DNA of 64,000 nucleotides from Peribacillus simplex (GTDB lineage Bacteria > Bacillota > Bacilli > Bacillales > DSM-1321): the NCBI RefSeq assembly GCF_030123325.1, contig NZ_CP126106.1, positions 2,384,001 to 2,448,000 of the forward strand. The letters are read 5' to 3'. The position numbers and the translations under genes were made by a program. Position 1 is the stretch's first letter, and each line of letters opens with the position of its first letter. This document shows positions 1 to 8,705 of this stretch, piece by piece. The notes under the pieces are model-generated. The model was not told where the DNA came from. It ran no database searches and worked only from the letters and a program-made list of their open reading frames with translations.

Positions 1-1
1 G

Positions 2-49
2 GAAGTCATTATTGAAAGTCTTTGGATGAAAGAAGGTGAAGAGGGTTGA
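2..49 (+). CDS. 3' end of upstream gene, probably molybdopterin subunit of the hydroxylase
   Basis: Only the last 15 codons and the TGA stop (47-49) are inside the window. The stop overlaps the TTG start of the next gene at 46, so the genes are translationally coupled. The following genes encode the 2Fe-2S and FAD subunits of a xanthine-dehydrogenase-type enzyme, so the missing gene is most simply the large molybdenum-binding subunit. That identity is inferred from gene order; the visible residues are too few to show it. Confidence 0.5.
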   Translation, partial: EVIIESLWMKEGEEG

Positions 50-513
50 TTAAATTCACACTAAATGGAAGAACGGTAGAAACTGACGCCCCTGCTACAG
101 CGAGATTACTAGATTTATTAAGAGATGACTTTAAGTTAATCGGAACAAAGGAAGGCTGTGGTGAAGGGGAGTGCGGAGCCTGCAGTGTTTTTATGAATAA
201 CCTCCTGCAAAACAGCTGCCTTATTCCAATTGGCTCGATTGCTGGTGCCGATATTCAAACGATCGAAGGCATCATTGAAACGGAACAATTCAAGATTTTA
301 GATGAGAGTTATTCCATCGCCGGGGGAGTGCAGTGTGGCTATTGCATTCCGGGGATGATTATGGCAAGTACAGCTTTGTTATCTAAAAATCCTCATCCTT
401 CAGAGGCTGAAATTCGTGAAGGCATCTCCGGAAATCTGTGCCGATGTACGGGCTACAATATGATTGTTGAGGCGATTAACCTGGCAGCTAAAAAAGGTGA
501 TGGCTTATGGTAG
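46..513 (+). CDS. 2Fe-2S subunit of a molybdenum hydroxylase (xanthine dehydrogenase family)
   Basis: Small iron-sulfur subunit that passes electrons from the molybdenum site to FAD. The 155 residues hold both expected clusters: the plant-ferredoxin-type N-terminal set (C38, C43, C46, C58) and the helical C-terminal set (C97, C100, C132, C134, with the CRCTGY signature). Length is typical of PucE/CoxS/XdhC-type small subunits. It starts with TTG at 46, with an AAGGTG ribosome binding site about 7 nt upstream, overlapping the stop of the preceding gene. Its end overlaps the next gene by 7 nt. The substrate (xanthine, another purine, CO or an aldehyde) cannot be told from this subunit; the XdhC-type partner downstream favours a purine enzyme like B. 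subtilis Puc. Confidence 0.93.
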   Translation: MIKFTLNGRTVETDAPATARLLDLLRDDFKLIGTKEGCGEGECGACSVFMNNLLQNSCLIPIGSIAGADIQTIEGIIETEQFKILDESYSIAGGVQCGYCIPGMIMASTALLSKNPHPSEAEIREGISGNLCRCTGYNMIVEAINLAAKKGDGLW

Positions 514-1373
514 AGAAAATAAAAGCGTATCGCTTCGAGCGTTTAGACGAAACGTTAAGCCAATTGAATAGTGAAGATTGTGCAATCATAGCCGGAGGCA
601 CCGATGTTATGGTTCTTCACAAAAGTAGAAGGGGAGTACCTCCGAAAATCCCTAAACCGATTGTTTTTATTAATCATCTTTCCGAATTAAAGCAGGTGTA
701 TCAACATCACAAGGATCTCCACATCGGGGCCTGCTGTACCTATAGTGAATTACTTGAAAATCCGTTGATTCCTTTTGCTTTAAAGAATGCAATTAATACA
801 ATTGCTGCCCCGGCAATTAGAAACCGGGGAACATTAGGCGGTAATATTTGCAACGCCTCTCCAGCCGGTGACATGCTTCCTTTATTATATGTATACAATG
901 CAAAGCTTCTGTTGCGCTCTGTAAATGGTGATCGCATGGTTGCGATTAGCGATTTTATTCAAGGTCCACGACGGGTTCAACGCTTTCACAATGAAATAGT
1001 AACGGAGATTATTCTGCCGTTCGTATTAGAAGATTCACATGTCTTTTTCGAGAAAGTCGGCAACCGCAACGCAGATGCCATTGCCAAAGTATCGTTTGCG
1101 GGTTTCGTCCGGATAAGCAAAGATCGAATCGATGACATTCGATTTGCCTTCGGGGCGGTCGGACCTACGATGGTTCGTTCCATTGATATTGAGAAGAAGC
1201 TGGTTGGAAAAACGATACCATTAGCCGATGGAGACATCGCTGCGATTGTGGCAGCCTTCGATAAGATCATTAGACCAATCGACGATCAACGCTCCACTGC
1301 GGCTTACAGAAAAACCGTTGCGTTATATCTTTTACGTTATTTTCTTAGCATGAAGCAATATCAACCGAATTAA
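507..1373 (+). CDS. FAD-binding subunit of the molybdenum hydroxylase
   Basis: Medium subunit (288 aa) carrying FAD and handing electrons to the final acceptor. It shows the two glycine-rich FAD contacts of the family: AGGTDVMV near residues 29-36 and TLGGNICNASPAGD near 110-125, followed by a CoxM/PucC-type C-terminal domain. ATG 507 follows an AAAGGTG ribosome binding site lying inside the end of the 2Fe-2S gene, so the two are coupled. No missing segment is visible. It forms a heterotrimer with the preceding subunit and the large subunit expected upstream of the window. Confidence 0.92.
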   Translation: MVEKIKAYRFERLDETLSQLNSEDCAIIAGGTDVMVLHKSRRGVPPKIPKPIVFINHLSELKQVYQHHKDLHIGACCTYSELLENPLIPFALKNAINTIAAPAIRNRGTLGGNICNASPAGDMLPLLYVYNAKLLLRSVNGDRMVAISDFIQGPRRVQRFHNEIVTEIILPFVLEDSHVFFEKVGNRNADAIAKVSFAGFVRISKDRIDDIRFAFGAVGPTMVRSIDIEKKLVGKTIPLADGDIAAIVAAFDKIIRPIDDQRSTAAYRKTVALYLLRYFLSMKQYQPN

Positions 1374-1398
1374 TGTTTTAAAATAGGGGGGACTTTTC

Positions 1399-2193
1399 AT
1401 GCTGCTGATGGAAAAAGTGTCCATGCTGACGCGTCAAAACGAATCCTTTGCTTTAGCCATGATTATTGAATCAAAGGGCTCGACTCCCAGGCATGTTGGA
1501 AAAATGATTGTCTACCGGGATGGTACCATTGAAGGGACTGTCGGAGGGGGCTTGGCTGAACACTATGTGATCGAAGATAGTGTAAAGGCGATCCAAAATG
1601 GCCAATCGAAAATCGTTGAATATAAATTGAATAAACATGCAAAAGACGGAATTCAGATGAATTGTGGCGGCACGTTACGGGTCTTTATTGAAGTCTATAC
1701 AAGCAGGCCTGAACTCATTCTGGCTGGGGCCGGTCATTTAGGACATGCGTTGGCAAAGCTCGCTGATTTCCTCGAATATCCTTATTGCATTGTCGATGAT
1801 CGCGTTGGTTATTGTACGAAGGAACGCTTTCCCAATGCGACAAACCTTTTTGTGAACGAGGATATTGGAAAGGCTTTGCTCGCAGCCAATCCAAATGAAA
1901 AGTCATATGTGGTAATTGTTACAAAAGATTGTGATGATATTGTATTAAAAACGGCACTGCAATTTCCGATTGCATATGTTGGGATGGTCGCCAGTAAACG
2001 CAAGGTCATAAGCATATTTGAAAAGTTAAAAAGTGAAGGGGTCACGCAAGAACAGTTGGAGCAGGTCCATTCTCCAATCGGATTGGAAATTGGCTCGGAA
2101 ACATCAGAAGAAATTGCCATCAGTATTATCGGACAAATCATCAAAGTAAGCAAGGAAAAAAAGCCTGTAAAAGTGAAACAATTAATTAGATAA
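1399..2193 (+). CDS. XdhC/CoxF family molybdenum cofactor maturation protein (PucA-like)
   Basis: Members of this family bind molybdopterin cofactor, help its sulfuration and insert it into xanthine-dehydrogenase-type enzymes. The 264 residues contain the N-terminal XdhC domain (SKGSTPRHVGKM near 27-38, the glycine-rich TVGGGLAEH near 50-58, and a conserved NCGG) and a C-terminal Rossmann-like domain starting at ILAGAGHLG. A strong GGGGGG site precedes ATG 1399. It is the last gene of the operon and is followed by a terminator at 2254-2304. Its presence supports a xanthine dehydrogenase assignment for the enzyme. Confidence 0.9.
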   Translation: MLLMEKVSMLTRQNESFALAMIIESKGSTPRHVGKMIVYRDGTIEGTVGGGLAEHYVIEDSVKAIQNGQSKIVEYKLNKHAKDGIQMNCGGTLRVFIEVYTSRPELILAGAGHLGHALAKLADFLEYPYCIVDDRVGYCTKERFPNATNLFVNEDIGKALLAANPNEKSYVVIVTKDCDDIVLKTALQFPIAYVGMVASKRKVISIFEKLKSEGVTQEQLEQVHSPIGLEIGSETSEEIAISIIGQIIKVSKEKKPVKVKQLIR

Positions 2194-2253
2194 GTAGAAG
2201 GGTATAACACCTGAGGCAGATAAAGCTAAATCACAATGTTTAATAGACAATGG

Positions 2254-2304
2254 GGTCAGTCACCGCTGTGTTAAAGTATTAACTCAGTGGGACTGACCTT
2301 TTTT
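2254..2304 (+). terminator. Rho-independent terminator of the hydroxylase operon
   Basis: GGTCAGTC at 2254-2261 pairs with GACTGACC at 2291-2298, extended by CCGCTG/CAGTGG with one wobble pair, and is followed by six T residues. Confidence 0.9.
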
Positions 2305-2508
2305 CTTTGATAAAAGCTAGAAGCAGGCCCTTGCTCTTCAGGGTGGGTTTTTTGTAAGGAGTTCCCGATTTAGCGCATGAAGTAGTGGATATACAAAAAC
2401 GCTTCATGAAAAATTGAACCTTTGGATAGATGATAATATAAAAAATATTGATTAAAATTATATGGAGAATAATGTGTTTCAAGTCAAAACGGGTGAGGAG
2501 GAATGAGC

Positions 2509-2886
2509 ATGAAAATGTTTAAAATGAGTGCTGTGGCATTGGTCGCTGCGTTGTTGTTCCCTTCTTCTACATTTGCAAGTGGCTGGGATTACTTAGGAGA
2601 ACAATCTCTTTATTCTAATGGTGCTGAAAGTGATGTGTTTGCCTCAACTGGTGGTGATTATAAGATCTGTCGGGATTCTTACGTGGGTCCAGCTGGTAAG
2701 TTAAAAGTTGAATTATGGGAGTATGATCCCGACAGTTATAATGATTATGTAGGGGTAAGATATTTAGATCGAGGCGAGTGTGGCATTTTCCGGGGTATTG
2801 GTAACTTTGTTGATGGAGGAAATGAAGCAGAATTTTTTGCGAAATCAAGGACTAACAGTGATATGCATTTAATCTTTTATGATTAA
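2509..2886 (+). CDS. Small secreted protein of unknown function
   Basis: I do not recognise the family. The 125-residue product has a clear Sec signal peptide: Lys residues near the start, a hydrophobic core AVALVAALLF and a likely AxA-type cleavage after TFAS near residue 24. The mature part is about 100 residues, acidic and rich in aromatic residues and glycine, with two cysteines (C54 and C91) that could form one disulfide. ATG 2509 is preferred over ATG 2503 because GAGGAGG at 2495-2501 lies 7 nt before it. A hairpin with a T run follows at 2989-3026. It stands alone, so the neighbourhood gives no functional hint. Confidence 0.75.
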   Translation: MKMFKMSAVALVAALLFPSSTFASGWDYLGEQSLYSNGAESDVFASTGGDYKICRDSYVGPAGKLKVELWEYDPDSYNDYVGVRYLDRGECGIFRGIGNFVDGGNEAEFFAKSRTNSDMHLIFYD

Positions 2887-2988
2887 TTCACTATCTGAAT
2901 AAAAAAAAGACCTGGGATTGATTTGTAAAGGCTAAAGACCCTTTTTGCATCCAAACAAATTCGTTTAATCAATAAAACGTGACTATTG

Positions 2989-3026
2989 CCCTTGTATCAG
3001 CCAGAAAAGTTGGTACAGGGTTTTTA
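2989..3026 (+). terminator. Probable terminator of the small secreted protein gene
   Basis: CCC at 2989-2991 with TTGTA pairs imperfectly with TACAGGG ending at 3020, followed by TTTTT. Confidence 0.55.
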
Positions 3027-3264
3027 TTTTGTTTGGCTACCTTTACGTCCCAAGGAAAATAGCGAAATGTTGGAAGCTTTGCCATGTTATTTTTCACAGG
3101 CGGGAAACATCCCTCACAATGCAACATAAATCTTTTCCTGTTCATATAGTGAGGTCATCTTCACGTCATACCAACCTCCACAAAATAGTCATAGCAATTC
3201 TCTCTTATCGATTAAATTATTTTTTTAAAACCACATCTCCATTAGAGGATGTTACACCAAAATA

Positions 3265-3291
3265 AACCCCTTGGGAGCCATGGGGTTTTTT
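3265..3291 (+). terminator. Terminator-like hairpin
   Basis: AACCCC (3265-3270) pairs with GGGGTT (3282-3287) and runs into six T residues. No gene is visible just upstream. Confidence 0.55.
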
Positions 3292-3571
3292 CACTTTTAT
3301 TATTCTAGAAATACAGAATACAAGAAAAATGATGGAATAAATATTTCATAAATACCCGACTTGAATGATGCAAATAAATGGGGCGTTTCTACAACATTCT
3401 GTACGTGTCGCTTCGGCATTAAATGATTCGATAACGACGAACTGTACGACTCATGCTTCGCCTAAATTCCGTAGGTCTCTATACCATCTACGGCTACTGC
3501 CGCCATACCGAACGAGCCGGAAACCGTAAGAATAAGGGATTAAAGGATTATTAGAATAAAAGGTCACAAGG

Positions 3572-3599
3572 ATAGCAGCCACTCGGCTGCTATTTTTTT
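3572..3599 (+). terminator. Terminator-like hairpin
   Basis: ATAGCAGCC (3572-3580) pairs perfectly with GGCTGCTAT (3585-3593) across a 4-nt loop and is followed by seven T residues. Confidence 0.75.
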
Positions 3600-4056
3600 A
3601 TTTATTTTTTCCCTTTGCCATCCGAATCGTAAAACAGCGCAGGCCGGCTAACCTCACCCGAACCTTTCCGGCAGGAAGCTAAGACGGCCAGTCAATCGAT
3701 CAGGGGCAAAACACTTTTTGATTAGGGGCGCTATCGCAACATCAAGAAATTTTTTGTGCTTAATCCCTTTGACCGATTGCCTATGCGTGTTTTTAGTTCT
3801 ACATGTCAAAGGGGAAAAATAATCCCCCTTTGGGAAACTAATTCGCTTCGCTCCCCGATTAATGAACATTATCTACAATCCATTTGCCATTCAAAAAAAT
3901 ATATTGTAATTCGACTTTCTGCCATGTATGGTGTTATGAAATGCACATTAGCTTTTCTTATATACTTTAAAAAGTTATCATGATAGAGTCTCTGTACATT
4001 GTATATATACACATTGATGTTACAAAACTGTATGTATGGAAAAAAGGGGTGAGGCG

Positions 4057-6030
4057 ATGAGAAAGTTACATATTAACTGTGCCGTTATAACCGTCTTCCT
4101 TTTCTTTTTTGGCTGTTTCTTTCCTTTTGCCGTGCATTCGGAAGCCCAAAAAGTGATTCGGGTTGCAGGGGATAATAACTTTCCACCTTTCGAATACTTG
4201 AGCGATTCGGGCGTTTATACCGGTTTTAATGTAGATATAATGAATGCCATTTCCATCGAGACCGGCATTAGGTTTGAATATTATCCAATGCCGTGGAACG
4301 AGGCAGTGCAAGCTATGCGCTCTGGAAGAGTTGATGCGATTCAAGGCATGAAGTACAATCAGGAACGTGAAGAGATTTATGATTTTTCAGCTCCGTATTT
4401 TACAAGTTCACAAGGGATTTTTGTGTTGAAAGATAACATGTATATCCGAAAAATCGAAGATCTTAAAGGCCGGAAAGTAGCTGTCCAAAAAGGTGATGTT
4501 GCAAGCGGTCTATTAAGTAAAGTAGATCGTTTGCAATTGGTGGAAACTAATAATCAACAAGAAGCCGTTCAGTCGTTGATTGACGGAAAAGTGGATGCTT
4601 TCATTGGAAACCGGATTACGGGTCAATATTTTCTTCAGAAAAATGAGCAGCAATCACTCATTAAGATTGTCGGTGAGTCACTTGACACAACAAATTATGC
4701 CGTCGCTGTGATGCCAAAAAATAAAGAGTTGCTGACACTATTCAATCAGGCAATTTCTCAAATCAAGAAAGATGGGACGTATGAAAAGATAGAGAAAAAG
4801 TGGTTCGGGGAATATATCCTGCCGAATACTCAACGACTACGCAAAACGCTGTTGTATTTGGAGATTGGTCTTTTTATTACCTTCATTGTAATTTCTCTCA
4901 TCTTATGGTGGAATCTCAGCCTTAAACGAGAAGTGGCTAAGCGAACCGAGCAAATTGAGCACGTGAATAAAGACTTGGAAGAGAAGATGCTGCTACTTGA
5001 GGAAAACATCCATTTTCAGCAGCAAGTATTAAACAGTGCATACAGTTCGCTTATTACATTGAATCAGCAAGGTCTTGTATCAATGATCAATGTTAGGGCT
5101 ATGGATTATTTGGAGTTGGACGGTAATGTTGTTAGAAAACCTTTTCAGGCTCTGCCCATTACCTATTTCATCCCGGAAAAGGAGATTAAGGCTGCGTTAG
5201 AGAGAAAGAGAGTTTTCTTACAAAAGGAAACGGTGTGGTCTCAGAATGCGGGCAAAAAAAGGTATATTACTTACAGCGTGTACCCAATTCAGACTATTGG
5301 GGGAGAAAGTGTAGGTGCGGTGTTGAATTTTTTCGATATTACGGAACAAAAACAGCTGGAGAGAAAGGTGGCCCAGGATGACCGCTTGCGTTCATTGGGA
5401 CAACTTGTGGCGGGTATCGCACATGAGATAAGAAACCCGTTAACATCGATCCTTACCTATACACAATTACTGCCGAAAAAATTTGCAAGCGCAGATTTCC
5501 GTACATTCTTTTCCGAACAGGTCACTAGTGAAATTACCAGACTTAATACATTAATTAACGATTTGCTCGATTATTCCCGTCCTAAAAAATCAGAACCTGT
5601 CACGTTTTCGCTCAATGAGACCATGGAAGGGATTGAGCTATTGCTTAAGCCGAAAATCAAAGAAAAAAACCTGCGTATTGTTCGTGAGTTCGCCGGAGAC
5701 ATTCAGACAACGGCAGATACACAGCAGATCAAACAAGTGCTGGTGAACGTCATTCTCAATGCCATTCAGGCGTCCAATATAGGGGGAACCCTTATTTTTC
5801 GGGCATATTATCGGGATATGTTCACTGTCGTTGAAATCGAGGATGAAGGCATCGGCATTTCGGAAGAAGACATTGATAGGATCTTTGAACCGTTTTACAC
5901 CAGGAAACCGAATGGGGTCGGGCTTGGGCTTTCTATTTCGTATCAGCTTGTCAAAGAAAACGATGGTACTATTGAGACAAGAAGTGAAGTAGGAAAGGGT
6001 ACAGTAGTGACCATTTGTTTACAGCATTAA
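4057..6030 (+). CDS. Sensor histidine kinase with extracellular solute-binding (SBP_bac_3) domain
   Basis: Membrane sensor of a two-component system. The order is: signal/anchor segment (about residues 1-28), an amino-acid-type SBP_bac_3 domain outside the cell (about 35-255; FPPFEYL and GFNVDIMNAI are typical), a transmembrane helix (about 265-287), a coiled linker, a PAS-like domain (about 325-435), the HisKA box with the phosphorylated His at H456 (AHEIRNP), and a HATPase domain with the GVGLGLS glycine box. ATG 4057 is chosen over ATG 4036 because AAGGGG sits just before it; length is then 657 aa. The regulator gene follows after 19 nt. The binding-protein fold suggests it senses an amino acid or similar small ligand; the adjacent hutG-gltS points to glutamate or formiminoglutamate, which is inference. 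Confidence 0.9.
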   Translation: MRKLHINCAVITVFLFFFGCFFPFAVHSEAQKVIRVAGDNNFPPFEYLSDSGVYTGFNVDIMNAISIETGIRFEYYPMPWNEAVQAMRSGRVDAIQGMKYNQEREEIYDFSAPYFTSSQGIFVLKDNMYIRKIEDLKGRKVAVQKGDVASGLLSKVDRLQLVETNNQQEAVQSLIDGKVDAFIGNRITGQYFLQKNEQQSLIKIVGESLDTTNYAVAVMPKNKELLTLFNQAISQIKKDGTYEKIEKKWFGEYILPNTQRLRKTLLYLEIGLFITFIVISLILWWNLSLKREVAKRTEQIEHVNKDLEEKMLLLEENIHFQQQVLNSAYSSLITLNQQGLVSMINVRAMDYLELDGNVVRKPFQALPITYFIPEKEIKAALERKRVFLQKETVWSQNAGKKRYITYSVYPIQTIGGESVGAVLNFFDITEQKQLERKVAQDDRLRSLGQLVAGIAHEIRNPLTSILTYTQLLPKKFASADFRTFFSEQVTSEITRLNTLINDLLDYSRPKKSEPVTFSLNETMEGIELLLKPKIKEKNLRIVREFAGDIQTTADTQQIKQVLVNVILNAIQASNIGGTLIFRAYYRDMFTVVEIEDEGIGISEEDIDRIFEPFYTRKPNGVGLGLSISYQLVKENDGTIETRSEVGKGTVVTICLQH

Positions 6031-6049
6031 TACAGAAAGGGTGAAGACG

Positions 6050-7405
6050 ATGCACGATATCATGATTATTGATGATGAGCCAACCATTTGCCAGTCACTA
6101 ACGTTTGCATTGGAAGACCAGTATCGCGTTTATTCGTTTACAGACCCACGTGAAGCGCTTCCACTTCTCGAAAGAGCGGAAATCGCCATCGTTTTGCTGG
6201 ATTTGAAAATCGGGGAATACAATGGGATGGAAGTGTTAGAAGAAATCAAGCGCCTCTCCCCCTCGACAGTCGTCATCATGATGACGGCCTATGGTACCAT
6301 TCCATCTTCCGTGGAAGCAATGCGTAAGGGGGCGTTTTCCTATGCAACAAAGCCTCTTCATATTGATGAATTGGAAGTGCTGATGCAAAAAGCAGAAGAA
6401 GTGTATACGCTTCAGTCCAAAGTGAAATGGCTGAGTGAAGAATTGGATAAGGTGGCAGGTGTGAACGGCCTTATCGGTGAAAGCTTGTCAATGCGCAAAA
6501 TATTCTCCCTAATCGAAAAAGTGAAGGATATCGATTCTAACATTCTCATAGAAGGGGAAAGTGGAACAGGTAAAGAAGTCGTCGCCCGAACGATCCATAA
6601 TCAAAGCAAGCGCAGAAACAAAAAGTTTCAAGCCATTAATTGTGCCGCCATTCCGACTCACCTGTTGGAATCAGAATTATTTGGATACGAAAAGGGCGCA
6701 TTTACAGGGGCGACACAGCGGAAGTATGGACTTTTTGTGTTGGCGGAAGGAGGAACAATCTTTCTTGACGAAATCGGTGAGATGGATTTGGCGCTGCAAG
6801 GTAAAATTTTGCGCGTTCTACAAGAGAGAAAGGTAATGCCCGTTGGAGGGATGGAAGAAGTCAGCATCGATGTCCGTATCATTGCTGCGACAAACAGAGA
6901 CTTGGTCAAAGAAGTAAAAGAAAATCGATTTCGTGAAGATTTATATTACAGATTGAATGTGATTCCGATTCACCTTCCGGCTTTACGTGAACGAAAAGAA
7001 GACATTCCATTGTTGTTGGAATTTTTCATTGCCAAAATCGGCGATAGAATGGGAAAACCTGTAGAAGGAATTTCCCATGAAGCGCTGCAGCTTTTACAGC
7101 AATATGACTTCCCAGGAAATATTCGGGAACTCCAGAACGTGATTGAAAGGGCCATTGCGCTTACGAATGAGTCTTATATACAGAAATCCGATTTACCTTC
7201 CGATATCCAAAAAAGTTCGCGCGCATTTTTCGGCAACACTTTGATCCCTGTCTATGTCGGCGAACCGCTTGAAGAAATCGAAAAAAGAGTGATTCTTCAT
7301 AACCTTGCCGCTTTTAACGGTCATCAAAGGAGGACGGCGCAAACAATTGGCATCGGGGAGAGGACATTGCGAGATAAGTTGAAGAAATATCGGGAAGAAA
7401 AGTAG
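6050..7405 (+). CDS. Sigma-54-dependent response regulator (NtrC type)
   Basis: Cognate transcription activator of the preceding kinase. Domains in order: receiver (acidic pocket IIDDEP, phospho-acceptor D51 in LLDLKIG), AAA+ sigma-54 interaction domain (Walker A GESGTGKE at 169-176, GAFTGA contact loop at 216-221, Walker B LFLDEIGEM, arginine-finger region), and a C-terminal Fis-type helix-turn-helix (GHQRRTAQTIGIGERTLRDK). ATG 6050 is chosen because GTG 6041 would touch the AGAAAGG ribosome binding site, whereas ATG lies 9 nt downstream. A textbook sigma-54 promoter lies 84 bases past its stop, ahead of hutG, which is the obvious target. The stop codon lies inside the 5' arm of a terminator. 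Confidence 0.95.
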   Translation: MHDIMIIDDEPTICQSLTFALEDQYRVYSFTDPREALPLLERAEIAIVLLDLKIGEYNGMEVLEEIKRLSPSTVVIMMTAYGTIPSSVEAMRKGAFSYATKPLHIDELEVLMQKAEEVYTLQSKVKWLSEELDKVAGVNGLIGESLSMRKIFSLIEKVKDIDSNILIEGESGTGKEVVARTIHNQSKRRNKKFQAINCAAIPTHLLESELFGYEKGAFTGATQRKYGLFVLAEGGTIFLDEIGEMDLALQGKILRVLQERKVMPVGGMEEVSIDVRIIAATNRDLVKEVKENRFREDLYYRLNVIPIHLPALRERKEDIPLLLEFFIAKIGDRMGKPVEGISHEALQLLQQYDFPGNIRELQNVIERAIALTNESYIQKSDLPSDIQKSSRAFFGNTLIPVYVGEPLEEIEKRVILHNLAAFNGHQRRTAQTIGIGERTLRDKLKKYREEK

Positions 7406-7443
7406 GCGGAAATTGCCGAGCGGCAATTTTCGCCTACTTTTTA
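7401..7443 (+). terminator. Terminator of the two-component operon
   Basis: AGTAGGCG (7401-7408) pairs with CGCCTACT (7431-7438), with an inner AAATTGCC/GGCAATTT stem, followed by TTTTT. Confidence 0.92.
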
Positions 7444-7488
7444 TTTTGAATATATCTTAATTATCCACTGTTTTTAAGGCGATGAACC

Positions 7489-7504
7489 TGGCATGAAACT
7501 TGCT
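7489..7504 (+). promoter_or_regulatory. Sigma-54 (-24/-12) promoter of hutG-gltS
   Basis: TGGCATGAAACTTGCT matches the sigma-54 consensus, with GG at 7490-7491 and GC at 7502-7503 separated by exactly 10 bases. It lies between a sigma-54 activator gene and hutG. Transcription would begin near 7515, leaving a leader of about 240 nt before ATG 7756. I see no clear enhancer dyad in the short space upstream. Confidence 0.88.
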
Positions 7505-7755
7505 TAATTAATATTGCAGTACAACCATTAAGCAGAATGGAGGGAATATAGATATTACACCATAATGGTTTACAGTGCTGGACTGGGAGTTACTGTGCAG
7601 CGGAAGTGGGATGTGCAAATAAGTCACTAGCCTATCAACGTTTAACGAAAACTAAAAGGAAAAGCCATTGCACCAGATCTTTTATTATTGTACAACCCGA
7701 AATTGATTGGCGATTGCACATATGAAGTATTTTTATTTATGGGGAGGAAAAATAA

Positions 7756-8700
7756 ATGTATGCGTTACCAAATATGGATTTATGGAAAGGCAGAACAGAT
7801 AGTCTAATAGATAAAGATGAATTTAGGATTCATCAAATAGTTAAAGATAATCAAATAACTTCAATAAATAATGGATGTGGAATAATAGGGTTCTCTTGTG
7901 ATGAGGGCGTACGCAGGAATAAAGGAAGACTTGGAAGCAAAGAAGCTCCCGATGAAATACGTAAATCCTTATCTTCTTTGTCTTGGCACGGCCAAGCAGA
8001 GGATAGTCTAGTTGATTTCGGAAATATCATTTGTGAAAATCAACAGTTAGAAGCAGCACAAGCTGAATTAGGGAGTCACGTAGAGAAAATATTAACTAAA
8101 AATATGTTTCCTGTTATATTGGGGGGCGGACATGAAACCTTTTATGGTCATTATCTAGGGATCAGGTCGAGTGTAGGACCCGAAGCCAAGATAGGCATCC
8201 TTAACATTGATGCTCATTTTGACTTACGCTCATATGAAGAAATAACTTCTTCTGGAACGATGTTTAAACAAATATTAGATCATGATCCTCATGCTAGTTA
8301 TTTGCCTATTGGTATTCAACGTTATGGAAATACAAAAAAATTATTTGACACTGCAACTTCACTTGGTTGTTCTTGGATATTGGAAGAAGAATTGGTGGAT
8401 GGAATTTCGGAGGAAAATGAAAATGAAATTCTGAATTTTATGAATCAACATGATCATATTATTTTAACGCTTTGTATGGATGTTATTAACGCTTCGGAAG
8501 CACCAGGTGTTAGTGCACCTTCCTCATTTGGTCTTTCTGGAAAAATGGTTAGGCAGTTAATTCGTAAAATTATTTCACATCCGAAAACCATTTCATTTGA
8601 TATCTGTGAAGTAAATCCATCATTGGATAATGATAATCGCACTGTAAAACTAGCTGCAAACTTAATAAATGAAGTATTTTTGTGTGTGGAGAGGAGATAG
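7756..8700 (+). CDS. hutG: Formimidoylglutamase (arginase/agmatinase superfamily)
   Basis: Manganese ureohydrolase that, as HutG, converts N-formimino-L-glutamate to L-glutamate and formamide, the last step of histidine degradation. Metal-binding motifs are visible: GGGHETFYGHY (H126), NIDAHFDLR (D152, H154, D156) and MDVIN (D242), followed by the PGVSAPSSFGLS stretch typical of HutG rather than of arginase or agmatinase. Length (314 aa) fits. GGGGAGG precedes ATG 7756. It is cotranscribed with gltS (8706) from a sigma-54 promoter and hutD lies beyond, but hutH, hutU and hutI are not in the window. A related ureohydrolase activity cannot be excluded. Confidence 0.85.
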   Translation: MYALPNMDLWKGRTDSLIDKDEFRIHQIVKDNQITSINNGCGIIGFSCDEGVRRNKGRLGSKEAPDEIRKSLSSLSWHGQAEDSLVDFGNIICENQQLEAAQAELGSHVEKILTKNMFPVILGGGHETFYGHYLGIRSSVGPEAKIGILNIDAHFDLRSYEEITSSGTMFKQILDHDPHASYLPIGIQRYGNTKKLFDTATSLGCSWILEEELVDGISEENENEILNFMNQHDHIILTLCMDVINASEAPGVSAPSSFGLSGKMVRQLIRKIISHPKTISFDICEVNPSLDNDNRTVKLAANLINEVFLCVERR

Positions 8701-8705
8701 GCAAT

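Larger units (their letters stand above)
2887..4056. other. Long intergenic stretch with terminators but no convincing gene
   Basis: This stretch of about 1.2 kb holds three terminator-like hairpins (listed separately). The open frames in it lack ribosome binding sites and recognisable motifs. The part from 3370 to 3560 is unusually rich in CG dinucleotides and ends in a strong terminator, so a small transcript or gene relic is possible. A CAAAGGGG / CCCCCTTTG inverted repeat lies near 3808-3835. The last 60 bases must carry the promoter of the histidine kinase gene. Confidence 0.5.

Noticed and set aside
3029..3265. Open frame of 78 codons downstream of the small secreted protein gene
   Set aside because: No ribosome binding site, mixed composition and no recognisable motif; it starts right after a terminator and ends at another hairpin.
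7505..7755. Riboswitch in the hutG leader
   Set aside because: No match to any known riboswitch core, no terminator or sequestering stem near the ribosome site.
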